This document shows positions 45,037 through 53,698 of a stretch of 64,000 bases of DNA, in pieces; the first letter of the stretch is position 1, and each line of letters starts with the position of its first letter. Made by a program: the position numbers and the translations under genes. Below the pieces are notes generated by a model, which was not told the DNA's origin, did no database searches, and saw only the letters and a list, made by a program, of their open reading frames with translations. This stretch comes from Streptomyces seoulensis (GTDB taxonomy: Bacteria > Actinomycetota > Actinomycetes > Streptomycetales > Streptomycetaceae): assembly GCF_004328625.1 (NCBI RefSeq), contig NZ_CP032229.1, forward strand, positions 4,154,001 to 4,218,000, read 5' to 3'.

Positions 45037-46158
45037 ATGAGCGAATCCATCGTGGAGACCGGGGAGTGCCCCGCGCCGGTCTCGTCGGACGGGGTGCCCC
45101 GGCCACGCCGGGCGGCGGACGACTCGCCGGGGCACGAGGCGGTCGTCCTGCTGGAGCGCACCCGGGGTGTCGTGGACCCCGAACTACGCGCCGCGGTCGA
45201 GTCGTTGCCGGGTCAGCTGCGCCGGGTCGCGCTCTACCACTTCGGCTGGAGCCACGCGGACGGCACCCCGGCCGCGGGCAACGCGGGCAAGGCGATCCGT
45301 CCGGCCCTCGTCCTCGCCGCGGCGTCCGCGCTGGGCGGCGCGGAGGCGCGGACGGCGGCCGTACGGGCCGCGGCGGCGGTCGAACTGGTCCACAACTTCA
45401 CGCTGTTGCACGACGACGTGATGGACCGCGACACCACCCGCCGGCACCGGCCCACGGCCTGGACCGTGTTCGGCGACCCCGACGCGATCCTGGCCGGGGA
45501 CGCCCTGCAAGCCCTGGCGCTGCGCCTGCTCGCCGACGATCCGCACCCGGCGTCCGGCCGGGCGGCGGCCCGGCTCGCGGAGTGCGTGATCGAACTGTGC
45601 GCCGGACAGCAGACCGACACCGCCCTGGAACAGCGCGCACCCGGCGAGGTCGGCCTCGACGAGGTGCTCGCCATGGCCGAGGCGAAGACCGGTGCCCTGC
45701 TCGGCTGCGCCTGCGCCCTGGGCGCGCTGTACGCGGGCGCGGAGGACGAGGTGGTGGCGGCGCTGGACACCTTCGGCCGGCAGGCCGGGCTGGCGTTCCA
45801 GCTCATCGACGATGTGATCGGCATATGGGGCGACCCCCGGCGTACCGGCAAGCCGGCCGGTGCCGACCTCGCCGTCCGCAAGAAGTCGTTGCCCGTGGTC
45901 GCCGCGCTGACCTCCGGTACCCCGGCGGGGACCGAACTGGCCGCGCTGTACGCCCGCCCGCACACGGCAGGGGACAGCGGCGACATCGCCCGTGCGACGG
46001 TCGCGGTGGAGCAGGCGGGCGGCCGGGACTGGGCCCAGGCGGAGGCGGCGGACCGGATGGCGCGCGCGGTCCAGGAACTGGCGCGGGCGGTCCCGGCTCC
46101 GGAGGCGGCGGGGGGTCTGCTGGCCCTGGCGGAGTTCGTGACCCGGCGCAGTAGCTGA
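45037..46158 (+). CDS. Polyprenyl diphosphate synthase, likely encapsulin cargo
   Basis: A 373-aa trans-isoprenyl diphosphate synthase. The first Asp-rich motif is LLHDDVMDRDTTRRHRPT and the second is QLIDDVIGIWGD, both intact. Chain length (GGPP, FPP or other) cannot be told from sequence alone. Compared with free synthases it has an N-terminal extension of ~45 residues, rich in Ser, Pro, Asp and Glu (PAPVSSDGVPRPRRAADDSP) and probably disordered, like the targeting segments of family 2 encapsulin cargo. The start ATG is 76 nt after the shell gene with GGGAGGG upstream. A strong terminator ends the operon. Confidence 0.9.
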   Translation: MSESIVETGECPAPVSSDGVPRPRRAADDSPGHEAVVLLERTRGVVDPELRAAVESLPGQLRRVALYHFGWSHADGTPAAGNAGKAIRPALVLAAASALGGAEARTAAVRAAAAVELVHNFTLLHDDVMDRDTTRRHRPTAWTVFGDPDAILAGDALQALALRLLADDPHPASGRAAARLAECVIELCAGQQTDTALEQRAPGEVGLDEVLAMAEAKTGALLGCACALGALYAGAEDEVVAALDTFGRQAGLAFQLIDDVIGIWGDPRRTGKPAGADLAVRKKSLPVVAALTSGTPAGTELAALYARPHTAGDSGDIARATVAVEQAGGRDWAQAEAADRMARAVQELARAVPAPEAAGGLLALAEFVTRRSS

Positions 46159-46169
46159 GCGTCCTCACC

Positions 46170-46202
46170 GGGCCCCGCGCATCCCCACGGTGCGCGGGGC
46201 CC
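46170..46202 (+). terminator. Terminator after the encapsulin operon
   Basis: Perfect 12-bp inverted repeat (46170-46181 with 46191-46202), 11 nt after the synthase stop. Confidence 0.85.
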
Positions 46203-46210
46203 ACCCGTTC

Positions 46211-46216
46211 TACCCT
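46211..46216 (+). promoter_or_regulatory. -10 element of a probable leaderless promoter (zinc-ribbon/DUF952 gene)
   Basis: TACCCT, 6 nt before ATG 46223, directly behind the preceding terminator. Confidence 0.5.
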
Positions 46217-46222
46217 GGTCTC

Positions 46223-46729
46223 ATGGACAGGGAAGCCCACGTCTGTCCCGCCTGTGGCGAGTCCGTCGACATGGTCGCCGGGCGCCGCAAGACGCTGGGC
46301 GCGTGGGTCCCGGTGTGGAGACCGGGACCGTGCCGCAACCCGGACTGCGCGTCGGCCCGTAGCGTGGCCTCCATGACCCAGCAGCCCGAGGCCCGGCAGC
46401 CCGAGATCCTCCACCTCACCGAACGCGCCCTCTGGGAGGCGGCCCGCGAGCAGGGCTCGTACGAGGTCTCCACCCGGGGCCGCACCCTGGAGGAGGTCGG
46501 CTACATTCACTTCTCCACCCGCGCCCAACTCCCGCGCGTGGCCGCCTTCCTGTACGGCGAGGAGCCCGGCCGGGACGACCTCGTGGTCCTGGTGGTCGAC
46601 CCGGCCCTGCTGGACGCCCCGCTGAGGTACGAGCCGATGCCACCGGCGGGGGAGGAGTTCCCGCACGTGTACGGGGCGCTGCCGGTGTCGGCGGTGGTGG
46701 ACGTGGAGCCGTGGAAGGCGGCCGAGTAG
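46223..46729 (+). CDS. DUF952 protein with N-terminal zinc-ribbon-like segment
   Basis: A 168-aa frame with two parts. Residues 1-50 contain CPACGESVD, KTLGAWVPVWRPGPC and a CRNPDC pair, a small four-Cys segment that I recognise as a free-standing protein in other streptomycetes. Residues 51-168 are a DUF952 domain (EILHLTERALWEAAREQGSY, YIHFSTRAQLPRVA), a fold related to ADP-ribosyl-type or glutathione-transferase-like proteins of unknown function. ATG 46373 at the DUF952 start has its own leaderless-type -10 (TAGCGT at 46360). So both a fusion and a separate shorter protein of 118 aa may be made. Confidence 0.75.
   Translation: MDREAHVCPACGESVDMVAGRRKTLGAWVPVWRPGPCRNPDCASARSVASMTQQPEARQPEILHLTERALWEAAREQGSYEVSTRGRTLEEVGYIHFSTRAQLPRVAAFLYGEEPGRDDLVVLVVDPALLDAPLRYEPMPPAGEEFPHVYGALPVSAVVDVEPWKAAE
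46360..46365 (+). promoter_or_regulatory. Internal -10 element before the DUF952 domain
   Basis: TAGCGT, 7 nt before the in-frame ATG at 46373; no Shine-Dalgarno. Confidence 0.4.
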
Positions 46730-46739
46730 GCCCTTCGGG

Positions 46740-47783
46740 TCAGGACTCCAGGCGCCGGCGGTCCTCCTCGTCCCAGGTGCGGGTGTCGCGGGGCTCGACG
46801 TAGGGCTCCTCGTCGGCCGGGTGACCGCCGGCGATGGCGCGGTGGCGGCTCATCTCCGCGTCGAACTCCAGGCCGAGCAGGATCGCCAGGTTGGTGAGCC
46901 ACAGCCACACCAGGAAGACGATCACGCCCGCGATGGCGCCGTAGGTCTTGTTGTAGGAGGAGAAGTTCGCGACGTACAGCGCGAAGGCGGCCGAGGCGAC
47001 CAGCCAGACCAGCAGGGCGAGGAAGCTGCCCGGGGTGATCCAGCGGATGCTGCGGATCTTGGCGTTCGGGGTCGCCCAGAACAGGATCGCGATCATGAGC
47101 GTGACCAGGACGGCGAGCACGGGCCACTTGGCGATCGACCACACCGTCAGGAACGAGTCGCCGACGCCCAGCGTGGTGCCCACCCGGCGGGCCACGCTGC
47201 CGGTGAGGACGACGATCAGCGCGCTGATCACGGCGATGACCATGAGCACCACGGTCACCCCGAGCCGCACGGGCAGCAGCTTCCACACCGGGCGGCCCTC
47301 GGGCACGTCGTACACCGCGTTGGCGCTGCGGATGAAGGCGGCCACATAGCCGGAGGCCGACCACACCGCGAGCGCCAGGCCCACGACCGCCATGACCGAG
47401 CCGACGCCGCCCTTGCCCTGCATCTGCTGCACGGCGGCGCGCAGGACGTCGCGGGCGGGGCCGGGGGCCATCTGCTGGATGTTGTCCAGCACCTTCTGGG
47501 TCGTCGACCGGCCGACGAGCCCCAGCATCGAGACCAGCGCCAGCAGCGCCGGGAACAGCGCGAGGACGCCGTAGTAGGTCAGCGACGCCGCCCGGTCGAC
47601 GAGGTCGTCCTTCTGGAACTCCTTCAGGGTGCCCTTGAGCACCGCACCCCACGAGTGCGCGGGCAGATCCGTCAGCGAGTCCGGCGCCCGCCGCTCCACC
47701 TGCTCCGTCGGCCCGACCCGCGTCTCCTGCCCGGCCGACGCGTCCTCGTCGCGCGCCCCGAATCCACTCAGCGATTTCTCCAT
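46740..47783 (-). CDS. YihY/BrkB-family inner membrane protein
   Basis: A 347-aa protein with six TM helices and soluble, charged ends. Family landmarks are DRAASLTYYGVLALFPALLALVSM in the first helix and WKLLPVRLGVTVVLMVIAVI after it. Once annotated as ribonuclease BN, the family is not a nuclease; its function is unknown. The C-terminus carries an acidic-basic tail (EPRDTRTWDEEDRRR). It converges with the DUF952 gene (10 nt between stops). Confidence 0.88.
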   Translation of the reverse strand: MEKSLSGFGARDEDASAGQETRVGPTEQVERRAPDSLTDLPAHSWGAVLKGTLKEFQKDDLVDRAASLTYYGVLALFPALLALVSMLGLVGRSTTQKVLDNIQQMAPGPARDVLRAAVQQMQGKGGVGSVMAVVGLALAVWSASGYVAAFIRSANAVYDVPEGRPVWKLLPVRLGVTVVLMVIAVISALIVVLTGSVARRVGTTLGVGDSFLTVWSIAKWPVLAVLVTLMIAILFWATPNAKIRSIRWITPGSFLALLVWLVASAAFALYVANFSSYNKTYGAIAGVIVFLVWLWLTNLAILLGLEFDAEMSRHRAIAGGHPADEEPYVEPRDTRTWDEEDRRRLES

Positions 47784-47864
47784 GCCTGGCGGATGTCCCG
47801 AGAGCGGCGGCGTATGTCGGCGGGGTTCGTCTCAGCGGCCGGCACACCCGGGGCCACCAAAAAA

Positions 47865-47897
47865 CCGCACCCGGCGCCTCAAATGCGCCGGGTGCGG
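47865..47897 (-). terminator. Rho-independent terminator after sodN
   Basis: CCGCACCCGGCGC (47865-47877) pairs with GCGCCGGGTGCGG (47885-47897); on the minus strand a run of six or more T follows (A-tract at 47858-47864 on plus). This is the clearest intrinsic terminator in the window. Confidence 0.92.
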
Positions 47898-47952
47898 TCG
47901 GGGACACTGCAAAATCAGACACGTTGCAGGCCGGAAGGGGTGACCCGGAGGA

Positions 47953-48348
47953 TCAAGCCTTCTTCGTCTCCCAGAAGATCTTGTCGATCTGGGCGATGTA
48001 GTCCAGGGCCTTCTGGCCCGTCGCCGGGTCCGTGGAGGCCTTGGCGGCGGAGAGGGCCTTGACAGCCTCGTTGACGAGGGTGTGCAGCTCGGGGTAGCTC
48101 TCGAAGTGCGGCGGCTTGAAGTAGTCGCTCCAGAGCACGTCCAGGTGGTGCTTGGCCAGCTCGGCGCGCTGCTCCTTGATCACCGTGGCACGGATCTGGA
48201 AGTGCAGGTCGTCGTTGGCGGCCATCTTCTCCTGGATGGCCTTCACCGACTCCGCCTCGATGCGGGCCTGGGCGGGGTCGTACACACCGCAGGGCAGGTC
48301 GCAGTGGGCGCTGACCTTGACCTTGGGGGCAAACAGGCGGGAAAGCAT
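47953..48348 (-). CDS. sodN: Nickel superoxide dismutase
   Basis: A 131-aa precursor of Ni-SOD. A 14-residue leader (MLSRLFAPKVKVSA) precedes the nickel hook HCDLPCG; after cleavage His1, Cys2 and Cys6 bind nickel in a homohexamer. The cleaving protease, SodX, is encoded divergently next door. AAGGAGG-like AGGAAGG precedes the ATG. In S. coelicolor sodN mRNA is destabilised by the sodF-derived RNA s-SodF when nickel is scarce. Upstream lies a small GGACAAAAGTCC inverted repeat (48434-48445). Confidence 0.97.
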   Translation of the reverse strand: MLSRLFAPKVKVSAHCDLPCGVYDPAQARIEAESVKAIQEKMAANDDLHFQIRATVIKEQRAELAKHHLDVLWSDYFKPPHFESYPELHTLVNEAVKALSAAKASTDPATGQKALDYIAQIDKIFWETKKA

Positions 48349-48492
48349 GGAGCGTTCCTTCCTCGTGATCGTCTTCTCAGGTGGGACATTACTCCCTGAG
48401 GGACTGGTTTTCCCGAGTGCCCCCCAGGGCTTAGGACAAAAGTCCGGGGTCACACTGAGACTGTGGAGGAACGGACCGGGGAGGTGCCGGGG

Positions 48493-48924
48493 ATGCCGGA
48501 GCTGTCGCAGGAGACCGAGCGGGGCAGGGCGCTCCCGCCCTTCGGGCTCGCCGAGGTCACGGGCCCCTCCATGGTGCCCACCCTTCACCACGGGGACCGT
48601 CTGCTGCTGCGGTACGGCGTCCCCGTCCGGCCGGGCCGGATCGTCGTCCTGCGCCATCCGTTCCAGCAGGATCTGCTGGTCGTCAAGCGTGCGGTGGAGC
48701 GGCGCGAGGGCGGCTGGTGGGTGCTTGGCGACAACCCGTACGCCGGCGGCGACAGCACCGACTACGGGGTGGTGCCCGAGGAGCTGATCCTCGGGCGGGC
48801 CGTGCTGCGCTACCGTCCGCCGGCCGGGCGCCGCTCGCCGCTGGCGCTCGTGCGCTGGGTGCTCTCCGCGGCCAGACCGCTGCTCTCGGACCGGTCGGCG
48901 GCCAGGCGCTTGCGGGCGCGGTAG
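48493..48924 (+). CDS. sodX: Nickel-SOD maturation protease SodX (S26 family)
   Basis: A 143-aa signal-peptidase-like protease with no TM anchor at the N-terminus. The catalytic dyad is Ser26 in GPSMVPTL and Lys65 in VVKRAVER; GDNP is the box E-type motif (VLGDNPYAGGDSTDYG). It trims the SodN leader. ATG 48493 is preferred because GGGGAGG precedes it; an upstream GTG at 48463 also keeps the frame. Divergent from sodN by 144 nt. The last 115 nt overlap the convergent CGNR gene. Confidence 0.92.
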   Translation: MPELSQETERGRALPPFGLAEVTGPSMVPTLHHGDRLLLRYGVPVRPGRIVVLRHPFQQDLLVVKRAVERREGGWWVLGDNPYAGGDSTDYGVVPEELILGRAVLRYRPPAGRRSPLALVRWVLSAARPLLSDRSAARRLRAR

Positions 48925-49457
48925 GCGGCGACGTTGGCGCGGGTCGCGCAGCGGTCGGAGCAGTAGCGGCGGGAACGGTTGGTGGAGGTGTCCAGGTAGG
49001 CGTTCCGGCAGGGGGCCGCCTCGCACAGGCCCAGCCGGTCGACGCCGTACTCGGTCAGATGGAAGGCCAGGCCCATCGCGGCGATGGCCGCGTAGCCCGC
49101 GGTCGCGTTCGACGGGTGATCGGCCAGGTGCATGTGCCACAGCGGGCTTCCGTCGTCGTCGCGGACGTCGTGGCCGGAGATCTGCGGACTGACCGGGAAC
49201 TCCAGGAGCAGGGAGTTCAGCATGTCCACGGCGAGCGTCTCGTCCCCCTCGTCCGCCGCCTCGAACACCGCGCGCAGCCTGCCGCGGACCGAACGGAAGC
49301 GGGTGACGTCGGCGTCGGTGGCGCGGCGGGCCGCGGACGCGTTCACGCCGAAGAGGTCGCGTACGGCCTCCACCGAGGTCAGGGAGTCCTTGCCCTGGCC
49401 CGGCTCCTCGCTGTTGACGAGGCGTACGGCGTAGTCCGAGTAATGGGCCAGTTCCAC
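48810..49457 (-). CDS. CGNR zinc-finger transcriptional regulator
   Basis: A 215-aa protein with an N-terminal ABATE-type domain (~1-140, stress-induced fold) and a C-terminal CGNR zinc finger: CEAAPCRNAYLDTSTNRSRR, then YCSDRCATRANVAAYRARKR. Such proteins are probable DNA-binding regulators, otherwise uncharacterised. The C-terminal ~30 residues (basic, Ser-rich) overlap the 3' end of sodX on the other strand, an unusually long 115-nt convergent overlap; both frames look genuine. Confidence 0.85.
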   Translation of the reverse strand: MELAHYSDYAVRLVNSEEPGQGKDSLTSVEAVRDLFGVNASAARRATDADVTRFRSVRGRLRAVFEAADEGDETLAVDMLNSLLLEFPVSPQISGHDVRDDDGSPLWHMHLADHPSNATAGYAAIAAMGLAFHLTEYGVDRLGLCEAAPCRNAYLDTSTNRSRRYCSDRCATRANVAAYRARKRLAADRSESSGLAAESTQRTSASGERRPAGGR

Positions 49458-49558
49458 TTGTAGTCCTTACGGGGGCGCTCTATGGTCGTGTCTGCGGTCG
49501 GGTAATGGCCGGGCGCACTTCCAGGGTATTACGCGGGTGCGGAAGGGGACGGGGAAAC

Positions 49559-50320
49559 GTGACCACCATAGGGACGGGAACGGACTGGGCCGCCTGGCAG
49601 GAGAGCTGGGACCGGCAGCAGGAGTGGTACATGCCCGACCGCGAGGAGCGGTTCCGGGTCATGCTCGACATGGTGGAGGCGTTCGCCGGTACCGCTCCGC
49701 GCGTGCTCGACCTCGCGTGCGGTACGGGCACGATCACCGCGCGGCTGCTGGCCCGGTTCCCGGAGGCGACCAGCACCGGGGTGGACCTCGATCCGGCCCT
49801 GCTCGCGATCGCGCGCGGCACCTTCGCGGGGGACGACCGGGTGGGGTTCGTCGAGGCCGACCTCAAGGACGCCGACTGGACCGCGGCGCTGCCGTACGAC
49901 TCCTACGACGCGGTACTCACGGCCACGGCCCTCCACTGGCTGCACACCGGCCCGCTCACCGCGTTGTACGGGCAGCTCGCGGGGCTGGTGCGGGAGGGCG
50001 GGGTGTTCATGAACGCCGACCACATGACCGACGAGTCCACCCCCCGGATCAACGCCGCGGAACGCGCCCAGCGGCACGCGCAGATGGACCGCGCCAAGCG
50101 GGCCGGCGCCCTCGACTGGGCCGACTGGTGGCAGCTCGCCGCCCAGGACCCCGCCCTCGCCGCCCCCACGGCCCGCCGCTTCGAGATCTACGGCGAACAC
50201 GCCGACGGCGACACCCCCTCCGCCACCTGGCACGCCTCCACCCTCCGCGACCAGGGCTTCGCCGAGGCGCGGGCGGTGTGGTGCTCACCTTCTGACACGT
50301 TGCTGCTGGCGTTGAGGTGA
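49559..50320 (+). CDS. Class I SAM-dependent methyltransferase
   Basis: A 253-aa methyltransferase. The SAM-binding motif I is VLDLACGTGTITARLLARFP, acidic loop GVDLDPALLA, motif post-II ADLKDADW and the LTATALHWLHTGPL segment are in order. Substrate unknown; the C-terminal part contains aromatic residues typical of small-molecule methyltransferases. Start GTG 49559 follows GGAAGGGGACGGGG; the 18 extra upstream codons of the open frame are not conserved-looking. Divergent from the CGNR gene. Confidence 0.87.
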   Translation: MTTIGTGTDWAAWQESWDRQQEWYMPDREERFRVMLDMVEAFAGTAPRVLDLACGTGTITARLLARFPEATSTGVDLDPALLAIARGTFAGDDRVGFVEADLKDADWTAALPYDSYDAVLTATALHWLHTGPLTALYGQLAGLVREGGVFMNADHMTDESTPRINAAERAQRHAQMDRAKRAGALDWADWWQLAAQDPALAAPTARRFEIYGEHADGDTPSATWHASTLRDQGFAEARAVWCSPSDTLLLALR

Positions 50321-50329
50321 CGCACGGCT

Positions 50330-50363
50330 GAGGGGCGGTACGGGCTGACCCGTACCGCCCCTC
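50330..50363. terminator. Bidirectional terminator between methyltransferase and ABC ATPase genes
   Basis: Perfect 15-bp inverted repeat (50330-50344 with 50349-50363) with a 4-nt CTGA loop between convergent genes. Confidence 0.9.
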
Positions 50364-50379
50364 GGTGTATCCGCGACTG

Positions 50380-51183
50380 CTACAGCACCTTCGACAGGAA
50401 CGACTGGGTGCGTTCGTGTTGGGGGTTGGTGAGGACGTCTCGGGGGTGGCCGGATTCGACGACGACTCCGCCGTCCATGAAGACCAGGCTGTCGCCGACC
50501 TCGCGGGCGAAGCCCATCTCGTGGGTGACGACGACCATGGTCATGCCGGACTCGGCGAGGTCGCGCATGACGTCGAGGACGTCACCGACCAGCTCCGGGT
50601 CGAGCGCCGAGGTGGGCTCGTCGAAGAGCATCAGCTTGGGCTCCATGGCGAGCGCACGGGCGATCGCCACGCGCTGCTGCTGGCCGCCGGAGAGCTGCGA
50701 GGGGTAGTTGCCGGCCTTGTCGCCGAGGCCCACCCGCTCCAGGAGCTGCATCGCCTGCTCCTGAGCCGCCCGCTTGGAGACGCCCTTGACCTGCACGGGT
50801 GCCTCGGCGACGTTCTCCGCGGCCGTCATGTGCGGGAAGAGGTTGAAGCGCTGGAAGACCATGCCGATGTCCCGGCGCTTCAGCGCGACCTCGCTGTCCC
50901 GCAGCTCGTACAGCTTGTCGCCCTTCTGGCGGTAGCCGACCAGCTCGCCGTCGACGTACAGGCGGCCCGCGTTGACCTTCTCCAGGTGGTTGATGCACCT
51001 GAGGAACGTCGACTTGCCGGAGCCGGAGGGGCCGATGAGGCAGAACACCTCGCCCGGCTTCACCTCCAGGTCGATGCCCTTGAGGACCTCCACCGCGCCG
51101 AAGGACTTGTGCACGCCCTCGGACTTCACCATCGGCACGGCCACCTTCGGCGGGGTGTCGTTCTTGCTCGGCTTGTCGCTCAT
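50380..51183 (-). CDS. Polar amino-acid ABC transporter, ATPase
   Basis: A 267-aa ATPase of the GlnQ/HisP group. Walker [11 protein letters not shown]-loop [10 protein letters not shown], signature [16 protein letters not shown], Walker [15 protein letters not shown] and H-loop VTHEMGF are all intact. It powers the permease whose gene overlaps its start by 4 nt. The start ATG 51183 gives [12 protein letters not shown], a short charged lead before the domain; the longer open frame is a shadow of the permease gene. Confidence 0.93.
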   Translation of the reverse strand: MSDKPSKNDTPPKVAVPMVKSEGVHKSFGAVEVLKGIDLEVKPGEVFCLIGPSGSGKSTFLRCINHLEKVNAGRLYVDGELVGYRQKGDKLYELRDSEVALKRRDIGMVFQRFNLFPHMTAAENVAEAPVQVKGVSKRAAQEQAMQLLERVGLGDKAGNYPSQLSGGQQQRVAIARALAMEPKLMLFDEPTSALDPELVGDVLDVMRDLAESGMTMVVVTHEMGFAREVGDSLVFMDGGVVVESGHPRDVLTNPQHERTQSFLSKVL

Positions 51184-52115
51184 GCCGCGCCTCCCTTCGG
51201 ACGGCCCAGGGAGAACATGTTCGCCTTCACCTTCTGCCAGGGGGTGTCCGGCAGTTGTCGGCTGGAGCCTCGGGCGTAGTAGCGCTCGATGTAGTACTGG
51301 CCGACGCTCAGGATCGAGGTCATGATCAGGTACCAGGCGGCGGCGAGGAAGTACATCTCCACCGGTGCGCCGGAGTTCTGGCCGATGTCCTGGGCGTAGC
51401 GGAAGAGTTCGGGATACTGGACGGCCGCCACGAGCGAGGTCGTCTTCAGCATGTTGATCACTTCGTTGCCCGTGGGTGGCACGATCACGCGCATCGCCTG
51501 CGGGATCACGACCCGGCGCAGCGTCTTGGCGTGGCTCATGCCCAGCGCGTGGGACGCCTCGGTCTGGCCCTCGTCCACCGCGAGCAGACCGGCGCGGCAG
51601 ATCTCCGCCATGTACGCGGCCTCGTTGAGGCCCAGGCCGAGCAGCGCCGTCAGCAGCGGCGTCATGAAGTCCGACCAGTAGTTCTTGTAGATCGGGCCCA
51701 GGTTGATGTACTCGAAGACGAGGCCCAGGTTGAACCACAGGAACAGCTGCACCAGCACCGGGGTGCCCCGGAAGAACCAGATGTAGAACCAGGCGATCGA
51801 CGACGTCACCGGGTTCTTCGACAGCCGCATCACCGCGAGGACGATGCCGCCCACGATGCCGATCACCATCGACAGGACCGTCAGCAGCAGGGTCTTGCCG
51901 ACGCCGGTCAGGATGCGGTCGTCGAAGAAGTAGTCGGGGATCGCATGCCAGTTGATCTTGCCCTGGCTGAAGGCGTACACGATCGCCGCGAGCAGCGCGA
52001 TGGCGACGACGGCGGACACGTAGCGTCCGTAGTGCTTGACCGGGATGGCCTTGATGGCCTCCGGCGCGGCCGGGGGAGCGCCCTTGCCCCCGGCCGTCTT
52101 CTCGATGTCAGTCAC
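51180..52115 (-). CDS. Polar amino-acid ABC transporter, permease
   Basis: A 311-aa HisM/GlnP-type permease with a soluble N-terminus and five TM helices. The EAA loop is [20 protein letters not shown] and the family segment [19 protein letters not shown] is present. The GTG start at 52115 follows GAGAGG. The SBP gene lies 37 nt upstream. A single permease gene suggests a homodimeric channel. Confidence 0.92.
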   Translation of the reverse strand: MTDIEKTAGGKGAPPAAPEAIKAIPVKHYGRYVSAVVAIALLAAIVYAFSQGKINWHAIPDYFFDDRILTGVGKTLLLTVLSMVIGIVGGIVLAVMRLSKNPVTSSIAWFYIWFFRGTPVLVQLFLWFNLGLVFEYINLGPIYKNYWSDFMTPLLTALLGLGLNEAAYMAEICRAGLLAVDEGQTEASHALGMSHAKTLRRVVIPQAMRVIVPPTGNEVINMLKTTSLVAAVQYPELFRYAQDIGQNSGAPVEMYFLAAAWYLIMTSILSVGQYYIERYYARGSSRQLPDTPWQKVKANMFSLGRPKGGAA

Positions 52116-52152
52116 AGGTATTGCCTCTCGGTGGCCGCTGAGGTTCCGCGGA

Positions 52153-53100
52153 TCACTTGCCGCCGTTGATCGCGGCTTCCTTGACGGCGCCGTCCTGCGC
52201 GCCCCACTTCTGGAGGATCTTCGCGTACTCGCCGTTCTTGATGATCGCGTTCAGCGCGGCCTTGAGGGCGTCACGCAGCTGCGTGTCCTTCTTGGCGACG
52301 GCGATGCCGTACGGGGCCGCCTCGACCTGGTCGCCCACGACCTCGAAGTCCTTGCCGCCGCCCGAGGTCTTCACCGCGTAGGCGGCGACCGGGAAGTCGG
52401 AGGAGGCGGCGTCCACGCCGCCGGAGCGCAGCCGGGTCTGGGACTGCTGGTCGTCGTCGAACGGCTCGATGCTGATCTTCTTGCCGGCCGGACACTTCTT
52501 CGTCTCCTGCTTGGCCAGGTCCTCGGAGACCGTGCCGCGCTGGACGGCGAGCTTCTTGCCGCACAGGTCCGACCAGTCGGTGATGCCCTTGGTCTCGCCC
52601 TTGCGCGTGTAGATGGAGACGCCGGCCGTCAGGTAGTCGACGAAGTCGACGCCCTCGCCGACCTTCTTGCCCGTGTCGGGGTCGACGCCCTCCTGACGGT
52701 TCTTGTTGTCCGTCATCGCGGACATGGCCATGTTGAACCGGCCGGAGCGCAGACCGGTGAGCAGGCCGTCGAACGTGCCGTCCTCGAAACTGAACTTCAC
52801 ACCGAGCTGGTCGCCGAGGGCGGTGGCGAGGTCCGGGTCGATGCCGACTACCTTGCCGGAGGAGTCCTTGAACTCGACCGGGGCGTAGTGGATGTCGGAA
52901 CCGACCTTGATCTCGCCCTTGCTCCGGAGGTCGGAGGGAAGCAGATCGGCGAGGGGCGCGGTGGAGGAGGCGCTGCCGGAGTCCTTGCCCTTGGTCTGGT
53001 CGCCGCAGCCGGTGAGGAGCAGGGTGCCGGCGACCGCGATCGCACCGGCCGCTGCGATCCGGGACCGTGCGGTCGTACGACGGGTGGAGCTTGCGGTCAT
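52153..53100 (-). CDS. Amino-acid ABC transporter, substrate-binding lipoprotein
   Basis: A 315-aa family 3 binding protein. The N-terminal Arg-rich signal ends in the lipobox LLTGC with Cys32. The amino-acid clamp region ADLLPSDLRSKGEIKVGSDI and the VVGIDPDLATALGDQL motif are typical; the ligand is a polar or charged amino acid that I cannot specify. Start ATG 53100 is set by GGAGGAACC. First gene of a three-gene operon with permease and ATPase. Confidence 0.92.
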   Translation of the reverse strand: MTASSTRRTTARSRIAAAGAIAVAGTLLLTGCGDQTKGKDSGSASSTAPLADLLPSDLRSKGEIKVGSDIHYAPVEFKDSSGKVVGIDPDLATALGDQLGVKFSFEDGTFDGLLTGLRSGRFNMAMSAMTDNKNRQEGVDPDTGKKVGEGVDFVDYLTAGVSIYTRKGETKGITDWSDLCGKKLAVQRGTVSEDLAKQETKKCPAGKKISIEPFDDDQQSQTRLRSGGVDAASSDFPVAAYAVKTSGGGKDFEVVGDQVEAAPYGIAVAKKDTQLRDALKAALNAIIKNGEYAKILQKWGAQDGAVKEAAINGGK

Positions 53101-53698
53101 CGTGGTTCCTCCGGCGGATGGGAAGAGAAGACGTACCGATGGGGTCGACGAGAACACACACCTTCGGGTGCCGCGACCTCGTGGGTTTACGGCATCCTGC
53201 CATTCGGACTACGCCATTCAGGGGCGTCACAATGTCAAAATCGGATAACGGGTGACCGAGAACCGCATCAGGTCGGTACATCCGCGCTCCATTCAGACCG
53301 GATGATCTGCGGAAATACGCTGTTCACACCGGAAGATCCGCAGTGGGTCTCACAATCCGGACGGCCGGTGTGCGGCGATTCGGGGGATTCGCGGGGCGGT
53401 TGAGGTTCCCCTGAGGTGCGCCCGCGGGCGCCGTGTGCGAGGGGTGCGGGGAGGACCGGGAGGGCTCGGGGGCATGCCGGGACGACATGTGACCTTGCGC
53501 CTAATGGACTCGTGGTCCGCCCCTCCGTCCGGTATGAAGGTTCTTTACACCCCTCATCCGGGGCTCAGGGCGCGTGTGCGGCGCGCCCGTCGCGTATGTG
53601 CTCGTACGTATCCGTCAATCGAGCCGTGCGCGGTGCCCGCCCACTCCTCACCCGGAGTGGTCGACCCTCAACCATGCATACCTAAGGGGTAAGACAAA
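53101..53698. other. Gene-free region between the ABC transporter and malic enzyme
   Basis: About 600 nt with no convincing gene. It should hold two divergent promoters. Visible elements are TTGACA on the minus strand (53234-53239) without a well-spaced -10, and an inverted repeat CTGCGGA/TCCGCAG (53308-53314 with 53337-53343). Short frames on plus between 53416 and 53692 have no ribosome site or coding-like composition. Confidence 0.55.

Noticed and set aside
53416..53692. Short plus-strand frames before the malic enzyme gene
   Set aside because: No ribosome site or leaderless -10, and no protein-like composition.
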